DNA of 64,000 nucleotides. It comes from CAVTJX01 sp963735175. Lineage in GTDB: Bacteria > Electryoneota > RPQS01. Where the stretch lies: the NCBI GenBank assembly GCA_963735175.1, contig CAVTJX010000015.1, forward strand, positions 248,001 to 312,000, read 5' to 3'. The position numbers and the translations under genes were made by a program. The notes under the pieces were generated by a model, which was not told the DNA's origin, ran no database searches, and saw only the letters and a program-made list of their open reading frames with translations. Shown in pieces: positions 48,476 to 56,485 of the stretch; the first letter of the stretch is position 1; every line of letters starts with the position of its first letter.

Positions 48476-49015
48476 CTACTTCAACAGCACGGCCTTACGC
48501 ACTTCCGCGAAGCCGGGAGCAGCCATCTTGATCAGGTAAGTGCCGGAAGCAAAGTGATCCGCATTCCAGGAAACCTGATGTTCACCGGAGCTGAATTCGG
48601 CATCCACAAGCGTCTCGACCAGCGCACCGTTCAGATTATACACCTTCACGGCGACGTGGACCGCTCTGGGCAGAGCAAAACGAATTTGCGTGGCTGGATT
48701 GAAAGGATTCGGATAATTCTGCTCCAGTGCGTAGCGCGATGGCGGCATGACTGGGGCATCCACGGCCGAACCCGGTGTCGTCAAGGTCACGACAGCGAAC
48801 CAGAAACCCGCTTGTGCTTCAAAGTCCCCGATGATCGCGCGACCGACGGCCGATTGACCGACAGTACCTTTAATACCATAGCCTGTGCCGCTCATTTCGG
48901 AGGCTCCGCCCGCCAGCACCTGTGCGGGGATGGCATATTGAGCGAACGCGCCCGAAGCCATGACGAGGCAGATCCCCGCGAGCAGGAGCGGTCCACGCAG
49001 TGTTTTCAGTTTCAT
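48476..49015 (-). CDS. Small secreted protein with type A sorting domain (cassette 2, gene b)
   Basis: This 179-residue paralogue of the product of 46918-47457 has exactly the same length. It has a signal peptide (MKLKTLRGPLLLAGICLVMA), a 60-residue beta domain (GASEMSGTGYGIKGTVGQSA, FEAQAGFWFAVVTL), then the sorting domain (NYPNPFNPATQIRFALP, VYNLNGALVETLV, AEVRKAVLLK). AAGGAG stands before the ATG at 49015. Between the pairs, the segments around TGYGI and FWFAV are best conserved, which suggests that they are functional rather than linker. It is translated from the same message as the upstream surface protein, with a 10-base gap. Confidence 0.82.
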   Translation of the reverse strand: MKLKTLRGPLLLAGICLVMASGAFAQYAIPAQVLAGGASEMSGTGYGIKGTVGQSAVGRAIIGDFEAQAGFWFAVVTLTTPGSAVDAPVMPPSRYALEQNYPNPFNPATQIRFALPRAVHVAVKVYNLNGALVETLVDAEFSSGEHQVSWNADHFASGTYLIKMAAPGFAEVRKAVLLK

Positions 49016-49025
49016 GTTGAACTCC

Positions 49026-49856
49026 TTACCGTCCGACCGGCATGGACTTCATTGGCTGGGGCATTTGCTGCAGGGTGGGCACCGGCAGCGTTCCCGGATA
49101 CCATGTGGCCACGGTATTGGCATACCAGAAGTGGATCGTGCTGGTACCGCTCGCTTTCTGACCGTTCAGGTAGAACGTGACGGGACCGGCCGCTGTCACC
49201 GGAAAAACGGATTGCACCGGTAGTGTCATGTCGTAGGTGGCTGCCGGAGCGCCGCCCGGGACGCTGTGGGAAGCAACATAGGCATAATCGTCGGGCGATT
49301 CGGTCGGTGTTCTGCCGTGGGCCAGATAAAATCTGTCACTGGAACCCGCGTCGTGATAGATTTGCATCCACACGGAAGACTGAACGTTTACGTAACCGGG
49401 TCCAGGGCAGTCGATGGACACCGTATCGTCTTCGTAGTTTGTCCATCCGGCCGTCGTGAGGTCTGTGGTGTTACCGGATGCGCCAAACGCCACAACCGGA
49501 GCATTCAGACTATAAGCTGCTGAGGTCAACAACGTGCGCGGCACCAGCTCTCCACCGCCTTCCACGGCGACGCCGAGGTAATACGCCTTGTCAAAAGGGA
49601 GTGTTAGCGGCGAAACGCCGCCGAGGACGACATTGAAAACGCCACCCGCCACAGCCGCCGTTTGCGCTTCCGTCCAGAGCGCCACTCCACCGGTCTCGAC
49701 ATCATACAGCGCGAGCGTGAGGTCGTAATCGCCATCCGCGACGATGGCGCCCGCGCCGTCGGTCAGAACGCCCTGATAACTCATTTTGGCAGGCGCCAAG
49801 GCAAACGCACTCGCGCACACTGCCAGCATCAACACTACGGTCCACATCGCCTTCAT
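49026..49856 (-). CDS. Secreted surface protein of unknown function (cassette 2, gene a)
   Basis: This 276-residue exported protein starts MKAMWTVVLMLAVCASAFAL at 49856, behind a good AAAGGAG site, so the longer upstream frame is not used. Domain structure is as in its paralogue at 47468-48307: an N-terminal 'MSYQGVLTDGAGAIVADGDY' domain and a C-terminal domain (SIDCPGPGYVNVQSSVWMQI) ending PMKSMPVGR. Residues from about 105 onwards are almost the same in both proteins. It is the first gene of the cassette, with a promoter about 310 bases upstream and a long leader containing a perfect hairpin. The function is unknown; structural surface protein or adhesin are possible. Confidence 0.75.
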   Translation of the reverse strand: MKAMWTVVLMLAVCASAFALAPAKMSYQGVLTDGAGAIVADGDYDLTLALYDVETGGVALWTEAQTAAVAGGVFNVVLGGVSPLTLPFDKAYYLGVAVEGGGELVPRTLLTSAAYSLNAPVVAFGASGNTTDLTTAGWTNYEDDTVSIDCPGPGYVNVQSSVWMQIYHDAGSSDRFYLAHGRTPTESPDDYAYVASHSVPGGAPAATYDMTLPVQSVFPVTAAGPVTFYLNGQKASGTSTIHFWYANTVATWYPGTLPVPTLQQMPQPMKSMPVGR

Positions 49857-49987
49857 GCCAATCTCCTTTAGGTGTTTGGTTCTTCCGTCAGTCTCTTCCT
49901 CGAACCCATCCCACAGGGCTTGCCAGGAGTGCGGTGGTTGTTGAAACAACAGCCTTGCAGACATACGAACCGGGGAAATGTGCCTGT

Positions 49988-50009
49988 GAACTATCGCTAC
50001 CGATAGTTC
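49988..50009. other. Perfect 9-bp hairpin in the leader of cassette 2
   Basis: GAACTATCG-CTAC-CGATAGTTC. It lies inside the predicted 5' leader of the 49856 gene, about 130 bases before the start, and could be a regulatory RNA structure or an operator. Confidence 0.5.
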
Positions 50010-50177
50010 TGATGTAATCGCTTCGCTTTATTTGGTTGGAATCGTCGGGCGGATACCGGAGCAGCTACCGTTCCGGCGGCAAAATTGTCGTATCGCCGGT
50101 GACATCCACAACGCCGTAGAATCGCAATCTACGATCCAAGATTTAAAAAATAGTTGTGATGACATGCATACATCCTT

Positions 50178-50207
50178 AAATTAATCAAATTTAACTATTG
50201 TTGTCAA
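50178..50207 (-). promoter_or_regulatory. Probable promoter of cassette 2
   Basis: On the minus strand, TTGACA, 18 bases, TAATTT, in a strongly AT-rich stretch. It would yield a leader of about 310 bases before the ATG at 49856. Confidence 0.55.
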
Positions 50208-50394
50208 CATTCATCTCGCTTATCTTCAATTATTGACAGCGTTTCAAGTTCCTCTTTCTGCTCTACTTAGGTAACACCCCATTCATTGCGACCACATTTC
50301 GAGGGGCACGCGCCGCTCCGTTATCATCTCAAGTTGCTGACACGGTAACGGCCTGTAAGGCGAACTTGAATCCGGTCGGCGAGCGGCAAGCCCT

Positions 50395-50428
50395 GATCGT
50401 GAGGCGCTGCGAAATGCGCCGCACGATC
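50395..50428. other. Long hairpin in the region upstream of nrfA
   Basis: GATCGTG-A-GGCGC/GCGCC-G-CACGATC: 12 paired bases with one mismatch and an 8-base loop. It lies about 210 bases before nrfA. The stretch 50208-50638 has no gene I can support; the part next to nrfA is AT-rich. Confidence 0.45.
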
Positions 50429-50638
50429 GCCTCGGTCGCCAAAAAATCGCTCACAGTCGCGGCTGAACCGCCGGCATACAGTATACACACTGAAAATTAA
50501 CCGAAGACAAATTTCGCATTGTGGACTTGGGCGTAATGAAATAATTGCTTGCGTTTCAAGATAGTATAAAGTATATTGTTTACTAATTGACCACTGCATC
50601 CATTTTGATATGTTCTGACTATTTTAGGCGAGGTTGTC

Positions 50639-51997
50639 ATGCGCTCATCGGCTCGAAATTTCCTGATTTTAGGTGTGACGGTCGTTCTCACAGTTCTGGT
50701 CACGGGATTGCTGGTGAATATTTTCGAGCACAAGCAGGAAGGCCGCTTGAGCTACTTGATGATCGAGAAGATCGCTCCCGGCGAGCCTGATCAGGAAAAG
50801 TGGAAAGTGAATTTCCCCCGCGAGTATGCTGCGTATCAGAAGACGATGGAAACGTCGAAGCTGGTGGACTACTCAAAATACGGCCGGTATGGCGGTTCGG
50901 AGGCCTTTAGCCGGCTCGACAAGTATCCGGATTTAAAGCGCCTGTTTGCAGGCTATCCGTTTTCCGTCGAATACCGCGAAGAGCAGGGCCATCTGCGGGC
51001 CATCGAGGACGTGGTGGCGACTAAGCGGCTGGGCGACAAGAAACCCGGCTCGTGCATGACCTGCAAAAGCCCGCAGGTGCCGCAGTTCATCGAAAAGTAC
51101 GGCGCGAAGACCTTCTATAACACGCCGCTGAAGACGCTGGTGGATTCCGCGGGCTTCAAGCATGCGATATCCTGCGCCGACTGCCACGACAGCGAGACGA
51201 TGGCGCTCACCGTGCGCCGCCCGGCCTTCATCGAAGCCATGGCGAAGCTCGGCGTCGACGTCGGCAAGGCCACGCAGCAGGAGATGCGCACCTACGTCTG
51301 CACGCAGTGCCACGTGGAATACTACTGGCAGAAGAGCGATCTCTATCTGACCTTCCCCTGGTCCAAAGGAATGGTCATCGACAGTATCGAAGCGTATTAT
51401 GATTCGATCGGCTTCTCCGACTGGACGCACGGCGAGACCGGCGCACCAATGCTGAAGATGCAGCATCCCGAGCAGGAGATCTTTTCGACGGGGATCCACG
51501 CGCGCTCGGGCGTGAGCTGCGCCGACTGCCACATGCCCTACCAGCGCGAAGGGGCGGTGAAGATCACCGACCACTGGATCCGCACGCCGCTCATCAACAT
51601 CACCAACGCCTGTATGACCTGCCATCGCCAGAGTGAACAGGAGTTGCACGACCGCGTGCTGCAGATTCAGGACCGCACCTACGCGTCGATGGGACACGCG
51701 GAGGAGGCAATTCTCGCGGCGATGGACGGGATCAAGGCGGCGATGGCGGCAGGCGCGACGGACGCGGAGCTGACATTGCCGCGCAAACTGCACCGCCGCT
51801 CGCAGATGCGCTGGGATTTTGTGAGCGCCGAGAACAGCATGGGCTTTCACAGCGGCCAGGAGACGCAGCGCATTCTCAGCGACTCGCGCGACTTCGCGCG
51901 CCAGGCGGAACTCGAAGCCTATAAACTGGTCATCCAGCACGGCGGCACCATCCCACCCGCTGCCACGACGGCGCTTGCCACGCGGACGGACTCATGA
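50639..51997 (+). CDS. nrfA: Pentaheme cytochrome c nitrite reductase (ammonia-forming)
   Basis: This periplasmic enzyme reduces nitrite to ammonium with six electrons. It has 452 residues and an uncleaved or signal-type N-terminal helix (FLILGVTVVLTVLVTGLLV). Five heme c motifs are visible in order: CMTCK (the Lys-ligated catalytic heme that defines NrfA), CADCH, CTQCH, CADCH and CMTCH. Further histidine ligands and the active-site Arg/Tyr/His region (KHAISCADCHD; TGIHARSGVSCADCHMPYQ) are in place. GAGG stands 7 bases before the ATG. The stop overlaps the nrfH start by 4 bases (ATGA). Gene order nrfA-nrfH is the reverse of the more usual nrfHA. The frame is intact. Confidence 0.97.
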   Translation: MRSSARNFLILGVTVVLTVLVTGLLVNIFEHKQEGRLSYLMIEKIAPGEPDQEKWKVNFPREYAAYQKTMETSKLVDYSKYGRYGGSEAFSRLDKYPDLKRLFAGYPFSVEYREEQGHLRAIEDVVATKRLGDKKPGSCMTCKSPQVPQFIEKYGAKTFYNTPLKTLVDSAGFKHAISCADCHDSETMALTVRRPAFIEAMAKLGVDVGKATQQEMRTYVCTQCHVEYYWQKSDLYLTFPWSKGMVIDSIEAYYDSIGFSDWTHGETGAPMLKMQHPEQEIFSTGIHARSGVSCADCHMPYQREGAVKITDHWIRTPLINITNACMTCHRQSEQELHDRVLQIQDRTYASMGHAEEAILAAMDGIKAAMAAGATDAELTLPRKLHRRSQMRWDFVSAENSMGFHSGQETQRILSDSRDFARQAELEAYKLVIQHGGTIPPAATTALATRTDS

Positions 51998-52434
51998 AAG
52001 CGCTCGCCATTCCGGGCGTGATTTTGCTGGCGCTGCTCGGCATTCTGGTGGGAGTGAGCGGGTACACGTTTTACTACGCGCGCGGCTATTCGTACCTGTC
52101 AAACGATCCCACCGCCTGTGTCAACTGTCATGTGATGCGCGACAAGTTCGACGCCTGGCAGGTGTCGCCGCACCGCTTCGCGCTCTGCAACGACTGCCAC
52201 GTGCCGCACAACCTCGCCGGCAAATACGCGGTAAAGATGGAACATGGCATCCGCCATTCCTACGTCTTCACCTTCGGCAATCCGCAGATCTTCCGGTTGC
52301 GTCCCTCGGGCTATAAGGTGGTCGAGGACAACTGCGTGCGCTGCCACGCCACCGCGGTCTCGACGATCATGCACGGCGGTGACGGCCAACGCCGCTGTTT
52401 CGAGTGCCACAAAGGCATGGGGCACGCCTTTTAG
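51994..52434 (+). CDS. nrfH: Tetraheme NapC/NirT-type quinol dehydrogenase
   Basis: This membrane-anchored cytochrome takes electrons from menaquinol and passes them to NrfA. It has 146 residues with one N-terminal membrane helix (AIPGVILLALLGILVGVSGY) and four heme motifs: CVNCH, CNDCH, CVRCH and CFECH. The segment CVNCHVMRDKFDAWQVSPHR is the typical first heme/quinone-site block of NrfH. It overlaps nrfA by 4 bases, so the two are translationally coupled and probably form the NrfA2H complex in equal proportion. The transcript ends at a hairpin 28 bases further on. Confidence 0.95.
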   Translation: MKALAIPGVILLALLGILVGVSGYTFYYARGYSYLSNDPTACVNCHVMRDKFDAWQVSPHRFALCNDCHVPHNLAGKYAVKMEHGIRHSYVFTFGNPQIFRLRPSGYKVVEDNCVRCHATAVSTIMHGGDGQRRCFECHKGMGHAF

Positions 52435-52461
52435 ATTCGTGTCATCAGACATCACCGGGGA

Positions 52462-52494
52462 AAATCCCCCGCAGTACAGAACTGTGGGGGATTT
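52462..52494 (+). terminator. Terminator behind nrfAH
   Basis: AAATCCCCC-G-CAG/CTG-T-GGGGGATTT with a 7-base loop. The T-run is short. Confidence 0.65.
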
Positions 52495-52575
52495 CATATG
52501 GGTGATACTCAAGATTTGTGGCAAGCCCGAAAATTCATTACATTAGGGCACAATCCATCCTCGCAAGTTCCTCCC

Positions 52576-53199
52576 ATGAGCGTCTACTTACTTCACTTTA
52601 TTCAAGCCTTTGCCGCGGCCTTTGCCAGCACGGACCCCATCGGCGCGGCGCCGGTCTTCGTTGGCCTGACCGCAGACATGGACCGGCGGCAGAAACGGCG
52701 GGCGGCAATCCGCGCGGCCATCGCCAGTTTTCTCATTCTCGCCGTCTCCATTCTCTGCGGGCGGTATGTTTTGAGCGTGTTTGGAATTTCGCTGCCCGCG
52801 TTTCAGGCGGCGGGCGGACTGGTGATCGTGCTCATGGGCCTCGAGATGCTGCGCGGCACGCCCACCCGCGTGCAGCACGACGACCCCGACCAGGCCGAAC
52901 ACGACGATCCCATCATCATTCCCTTCTCGATGCCACTGATTGCCGGGCCCGGAGCGATCACGACCATGATCACACTCACCGCGCAACATGGCAGTTGGGC
53001 CGAGCAGATCATTACGCTGATCGCCGTGGCCACGGAGACGGTGGGGCTACTCGTGATCCTCCTGACCTCTACTTGGTTTGCCACGAAAATCACGCCCAAC
53101 GGCATGAAGGTGCTGCTGCGCTTTCTCGGGCTGCTGCTGCTCGCCATCGGCGCGCAACTGATGCTGGCGGGTGTGCGCTCTTTCATGCAGGGCAGTTAA
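52576..53199 (+). CDS. MarC-family integral membrane protein
   Basis: This 207-residue inner-membrane protein has about six helices. It shows family features: the opening helix FIQAFAAAFASTDPIGAAPVFVG, with a polar DPIG motif in the membrane; the loop RQKRRAAIRAAIASF; and the second DPIG-like site IIPFSMPLIAGPGAITTMI. The MarC (UPF0056) family has no firmly established function and its early link to multiple antibiotic resistance was withdrawn. Homologues are thought to be transporters. The start at 52576 begins the first helix, but the ribosome-binding site is weak. It is 30 bases upstream of a two-component pair and may be in the same message. Confidence 0.88.
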   Translation: MSVYLLHFIQAFAAAFASTDPIGAAPVFVGLTADMDRRQKRRAAIRAAIASFLILAVSILCGRYVLSVFGISLPAFQAAGGLVIVLMGLEMLRGTPTRVQHDDPDQAEHDDPIIIPFSMPLIAGPGAITTMITLTAQHGSWAEQIITLIAVATETVGLLVILLTSTWFATKITPNGMKVLLRFLGLLLLAIGAQLMLAGVRSFMQGS

Positions 53200-53229
53200 G
53201 CGCCAGACGCACTCGTGTTAGCCACCGAC

Positions 53230-54369
53230 ATGACTTCCCCCGATTCCACACTGCACAAACTTCAGGAGCGGATCAAAGAGCTGACCGCGCTGCACGCCAC
53301 GGCGCGGCTGCTCGAAGACGACGTGCGTTCGGCCGGCGAGGTTGTGCGCGACGTGCTCGCCCTGTTGCCGCCTGCATGGCAGTATCCCGAGGTCGCCGCC
53401 GCGAGGATTTGCTTTGGCGGAATGGATGAACGCACCGCCGGGTTTCAGCCCACAGAGTGGATGCAGCGCGCGGAGTTCCGCGTGCGCTCGGGTGAGGCGG
53501 GACAGATTGAGGTTGCCTATCTTACCGCGCGTCCGCTGGAGGCCGAAGGACCGTTTCTCGCCGAAGAGCGCGAATTGCTCGAATCGCTGGCCGATATGCT
53601 GCGCTCGTTTTTCCAGCGCCGGCAGGCGGACGAGGAACTTCAGGCGGCGTACGCCAATCTCGAAAAGCTGGTGGCCGAACGCACGGCGGAATTGCAGGAG
53701 CAGCAGGCGCGACTCAGGCAATTGGCGACGAAACTGACGTTAACCGACGCGAGCGAACGGCGCGAAATCGCGATCCATCTCCATGACGAGATCATTCAGG
53801 AGTTCGCCTTCATCAAACTGCGAGTGGCGCAGTTCCGTGGTGATGCCGTATTCTGCGGCTTCGAGCACAACCTTGAAGACATTCTCGAATTACTCGACGG
53901 CGCGATTCAGCACACGCGGCGGCTGACGTTCGAACTCAGTTCGCCGATTCTCTACGAACTCGGTCTGGTAGCGGCGCTCGAATGGCTGGCGGAACAATAC
54001 CAGCAGCGGCACAAATTGTGCGTGACGGTGCAGCACAAGGACATCCCGGCGCAGCTTTCTGAAGCCGTGCGCGTGACGCTCTTCCAGTGCGTGCGGGAAC
54101 TGCTGACGAACACGGTGAAGTACGCCCGCTGCCAGGCCGTCCACATCGACTTGCGCCGCGCCGCGGGGCAATTGCAAATTTCCGTAGCCGATGACGGTGA
54201 GGGGTTTGATTTGGACCGTGCCTTTTCCGCGGGCGCGACGGGCGGTTTCGGCCTTTTCAGCATTCGCGAACGGTTGCGCTATTTCGGCGGCGAAATGAGT
54301 GTGCGGTCGGTCATTGGCAAGGGCACGACCATCGAACTCTCAGTTCCGCTGGAGGCATGTCTGCAATGA
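53230..54369 (+). CDS. Histidine kinase of the NarX/HisKA_3 class
   Basis: This 379-residue sensor kinase has no clear membrane segments, so it is probably cytoplasmic. Residues 1-130 look like a degenerate GAF-type sensor (AAARICFGGMDERTAGF, RVRSGEAGQIEVAYL). A coiled coil (about 130-170, ANLEKLVAERTAELQEQQ) leads to the HisKA_3 phosphoacceptor (RREIAIHLHDEIIQEFAFIK, H in HLHDE). The ATPase has the N box RELLTNTVKYA and G boxes VADDGEGFD and GGFGLFSIRERL. The ATG at 53230 is preferred to a GTG five codons upstream. The stop overlaps the next gene (ATGA). Position between nrfAH and amtB suggests a nitrogen or redox signal, but the input is not shown by sequence. Confidence 0.88.
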   Translation: MTSPDSTLHKLQERIKELTALHATARLLEDDVRSAGEVVRDVLALLPPAWQYPEVAAARICFGGMDERTAGFQPTEWMQRAEFRVRSGEAGQIEVAYLTARPLEAEGPFLAEERELLESLADMLRSFFQRRQADEELQAAYANLEKLVAERTAELQEQQARLRQLATKLTLTDASERREIAIHLHDEIIQEFAFIKLRVAQFRGDAVFCGFEHNLEDILELLDGAIQHTRRLTFELSSPILYELGLVAALEWLAEQYQQRHKLCVTVQHKDIPAQLSEAVRVTLFQCVRELLTNTVKYARCQAVHIDLRRAAGQLQISVADDGEGFDLDRAFSAGATGGFGLFSIRERLRYFGGEMSVRSVIGKGTTIELSVPLEACLQ

Positions 54370-55013
54370 TTACACTGGTCTTGGCGGACGATCATCAGCT
54401 CTTCCGGCTCGGGCTGAAGCAGCTCATCGAACGCCAGAGCGAGCTGAAAGTGGTGGGCGAAGCGGCAACCGGCCTCGAGGCTGTGTCCGTCGTGCGCGAC
54501 GTGCAGCCGGATATCGTGCTGATGGATATTTCCATGCCCGATCTGAACGGCATTGAGGCGACGCGGCGGATTGTCGAAAACGGCGGCACGTGCCGGGTGA
54601 TCATCCTCTCGATGCACTCCGACCGCCGCTACATTCACGAAGCCCTGCGCGCCGGGGCCAAAGGGTACCTGCTGAAGGACGCTGCGCCGGAGGAACTGGT
54701 GCGGGCAGTACAGCGAGTAATGCGCGGGCAGTTTTACCTCTCGGCCCAGATCAACGAGCAGGTGATCAGTGATTTCGTCGACCTCGCCCGCCCCGAAAAC
54801 GGATCCTCGTTCACCCAACTTAGCGCCCGCGAACGGGAAGTACTGCAACTGCTAACGGAGGGCAAGTCGACAAAGCAGACGGCCGAGTTGCTGAATCTTA
54901 GCGTGAAGACCGTGGAAACCCACCGCCAGCACATCATGGATAAGTTGAATTTGCACACCCTTCCCGACCTCACCCGCTATGCGATCCGCGAGGGCCTGAT
55001 CACTCTTGAATAA
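54366..55013 (+). CDS. LuxR/NarL-type response regulator
   Basis: This 215-residue DNA-binding regulator is the partner of the overlapping kinase. The receiver domain has LVLADDHQLFRLG (acidic pair), IVLMDISMPDLNG (phospho-Asp), VIILSMHSD (switch Ser) and GYLLKDAAPEELV (Lys). The C-terminal GerE/LuxR helix-turn-helix is clear: LSAREREVLQLLTEGKSTKQ, then AELLNLSVKTVETHRQHIMD. The ATG at 54366 overlaps the kinase stop and lies 10 bases after GGAGG. An ATG at 54357 is in frame but only one base from GGAGG, so less likely. Its targets are unknown; nrfAH and amtB are the closest candidates. Confidence 0.93.
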   Translation: MITLVLADDHQLFRLGLKQLIERQSELKVVGEAATGLEAVSVVRDVQPDIVLMDISMPDLNGIEATRRIVENGGTCRVIILSMHSDRRYIHEALRAGAKGYLLKDAAPEELVRAVQRVMRGQFYLSAQINEQVISDFVDLARPENGSSFTQLSAREREVLQLLTEGKSTKQTAELLNLSVKTVETHRQHIMDKLNLHTLPDLTRYAIREGLITLE

Positions 55014-55037
55014 ACGCTGAATGTCAGATCACAGAAA

Positions 55038-55096
55038 CTGAAACGCGACAGGAAGTGGAGAATTAATATCCACATTTCGACTTTCCAGCGTTTCAG
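55038..55096. other. Long imperfect inverted repeat behind the two-component genes
   Basis: CTGAAACGC ... GCGTTTCAG with inner pairing AGTGGA/TCCACA. It lies 25 bases after the regulator stop and may end or stabilise that message. Confidence 0.5.
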
Positions 55097-55170
55097 TGCT
55101 CAGCGTTTGCACTCAGGCTTTTCACCCGCCGGAATCAGGCATTTCCCGATACCGCCTCGCGGAAATTCGG

Positions 55171-55190
55171 TTATCTTATCGAACAGATAA
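55171..55190. promoter_or_regulatory. Inverted repeat TTATCT-N8-AGATAA before amtB
   Basis: Perfect 6-bp arms, 25 bases upstream of the ammonium-channel start, close to where a promoter must lie. It is a plausible operator. The left half is part of an element (GGAAATTCGGTTATCTTATC) also seen upstream of the metalloprotease gene. Confidence 0.4.
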
Positions 55191-55214
55191 TTCCCCTACA
55201 TCTACGGAGGAACC

Positions 55215-56475
55215 ATGTTCGACACCGGCAATACCGGATTCATGCTGGTGGCCACGCAGCCTCGTCATGCTCATGACGCCGGGGCTGGCCTTCTTCTACG
55301 GCGGTCTGGTGGGGCGCAAGAACGTGCTCACCATCATGATCCAGAGCTTCGTCTCGATGGGCGTCACCACGATCATCTGGTGGGCCTACGGCTACTCGCT
55401 CTGCTTCAGCGGCGGCGAGGGCGGCATCATCGGCAATCTCGACAAGGCGTTCCTGATCGGCGTCACGCTGAACACCCTGTCGCCCTTCGGCACCGGCAAC
55501 ATCCCCGAGTTCGTGTTCATGGCCTACCAGATGATGTTCGCCATCATCACCCCGGCGCTGATCACCGGCGCGTTCTCCAACCGCGTCCGCTTCGGCGCCT
55601 ATCTGATGTTCCTGGTGGCCTGGCTGACCTTCGTCTACTTCCCGTTCGTGCACATGGTCTGGGGCAACGGCCTGCTGGCCAAGTCGGGCGTGCTCGACTT
55701 CGCCGGGCGGCATCGTCGTGCACAACATCGCCGGCATGGCGGCGCTGGCCTCGGTTCTCTACGTCGGGCGGCGCAAGGTCGGCGACAGCATCCCGCACAG
55801 CATTCCGCTGGTGGCGCTCGGCACCGGGTCTGCTCTGGTTCGGCTGGTACGGCTTCAACGCCGGCAGCGAGCTGAAGGTCGACGCCGTCACCGGCCTCGC
55901 CTTCCTGAACACCGACATTGCCGCCTCGTTCGCCGGTCCGACCTGGCTGCTCCTGGCCTGGATCTTCGAGAGGAAACCGAAGTTCCTCGGCCTGCTGACC
56001 GGCGCGGTCGCCGGACTGGCCACGATCACGCCGTGCGCCGGCTACGTGACCCCGACCAGCGCGGCGATCATCGGCATCGTCGCCGGCGTGGTCTGCTACT
56101 TCGCGGTCAATCTGAAGAATCGTCTGAAGTGGGACGACGCGCTCGACGTCTGGGGCGTGCACGGCGTCGGCGGCGCGCTCGGAATCGTCCTGCTCGGCAT
56201 TCTCGGCGACAAGGCGGTGAACGCGGCCGGCGCCGACGGCCTGCTGCTACGGCGACACCGACTTCTTCAGCATGCAGGTCGCCACGGTGGTCGGCTCGTC
56301 GATCTACGCGTTCGGATTCACCTACGTCATGTTGAAGCTCATCAACCTCTTCACGCGCGTGCGCACGACAAAGGACGAGGAAGAGGCCGGGCTCGACGCT
56401 TCGCTGCACGGCGAATCTGCCTATGACGAAGAACAGCTTTTGGCCGGCTACCGGGAACGCACCCGGGCCATTTAA
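55215..56475 (+). CDS. amtB: Ammonium transporter (four frameshifts)
   Basis: This is an inner-membrane Amt/Mep/Rh channel for ammonium, with eleven predicted helices. Seen in order: VMLMTPGLAFFYGGLVGRKN, the MAYQMMFAIITPALITGAF block, MVWGNG, the first twin-His region VVHNIAGMAALA, FGWYGFNAGSELKVD, PCAGYVTPTSAAIIG, and the second twin-His VWGVHGVGGALG. Four single-base gains break it, near 55257, 55707, 55826 and 56247. All four are extra C or G and each restores a conserved motif when ignored. The start is behind GGAGG. The total of about 420 residues is normal. No glnK/glnB gene follows, which is unusual; instead an outer-membrane protein gene starts 10 bases after the stop. Confidence 0.9.
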
Positions 56476-56485
56476 AAGGAACACC

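Noticed and set aside
46918..49856. Invertible (shufflon-like) surface locus
   Set aside because: The two copies are in direct, not inverted, orientation, and no recombinase gene is near.
55215..56475. Programmed frameshifting in amtB
   Set aside because: Four breaks without slippery heptamers or a common structure; similar breaks occur throughout unrelated genes in the window.
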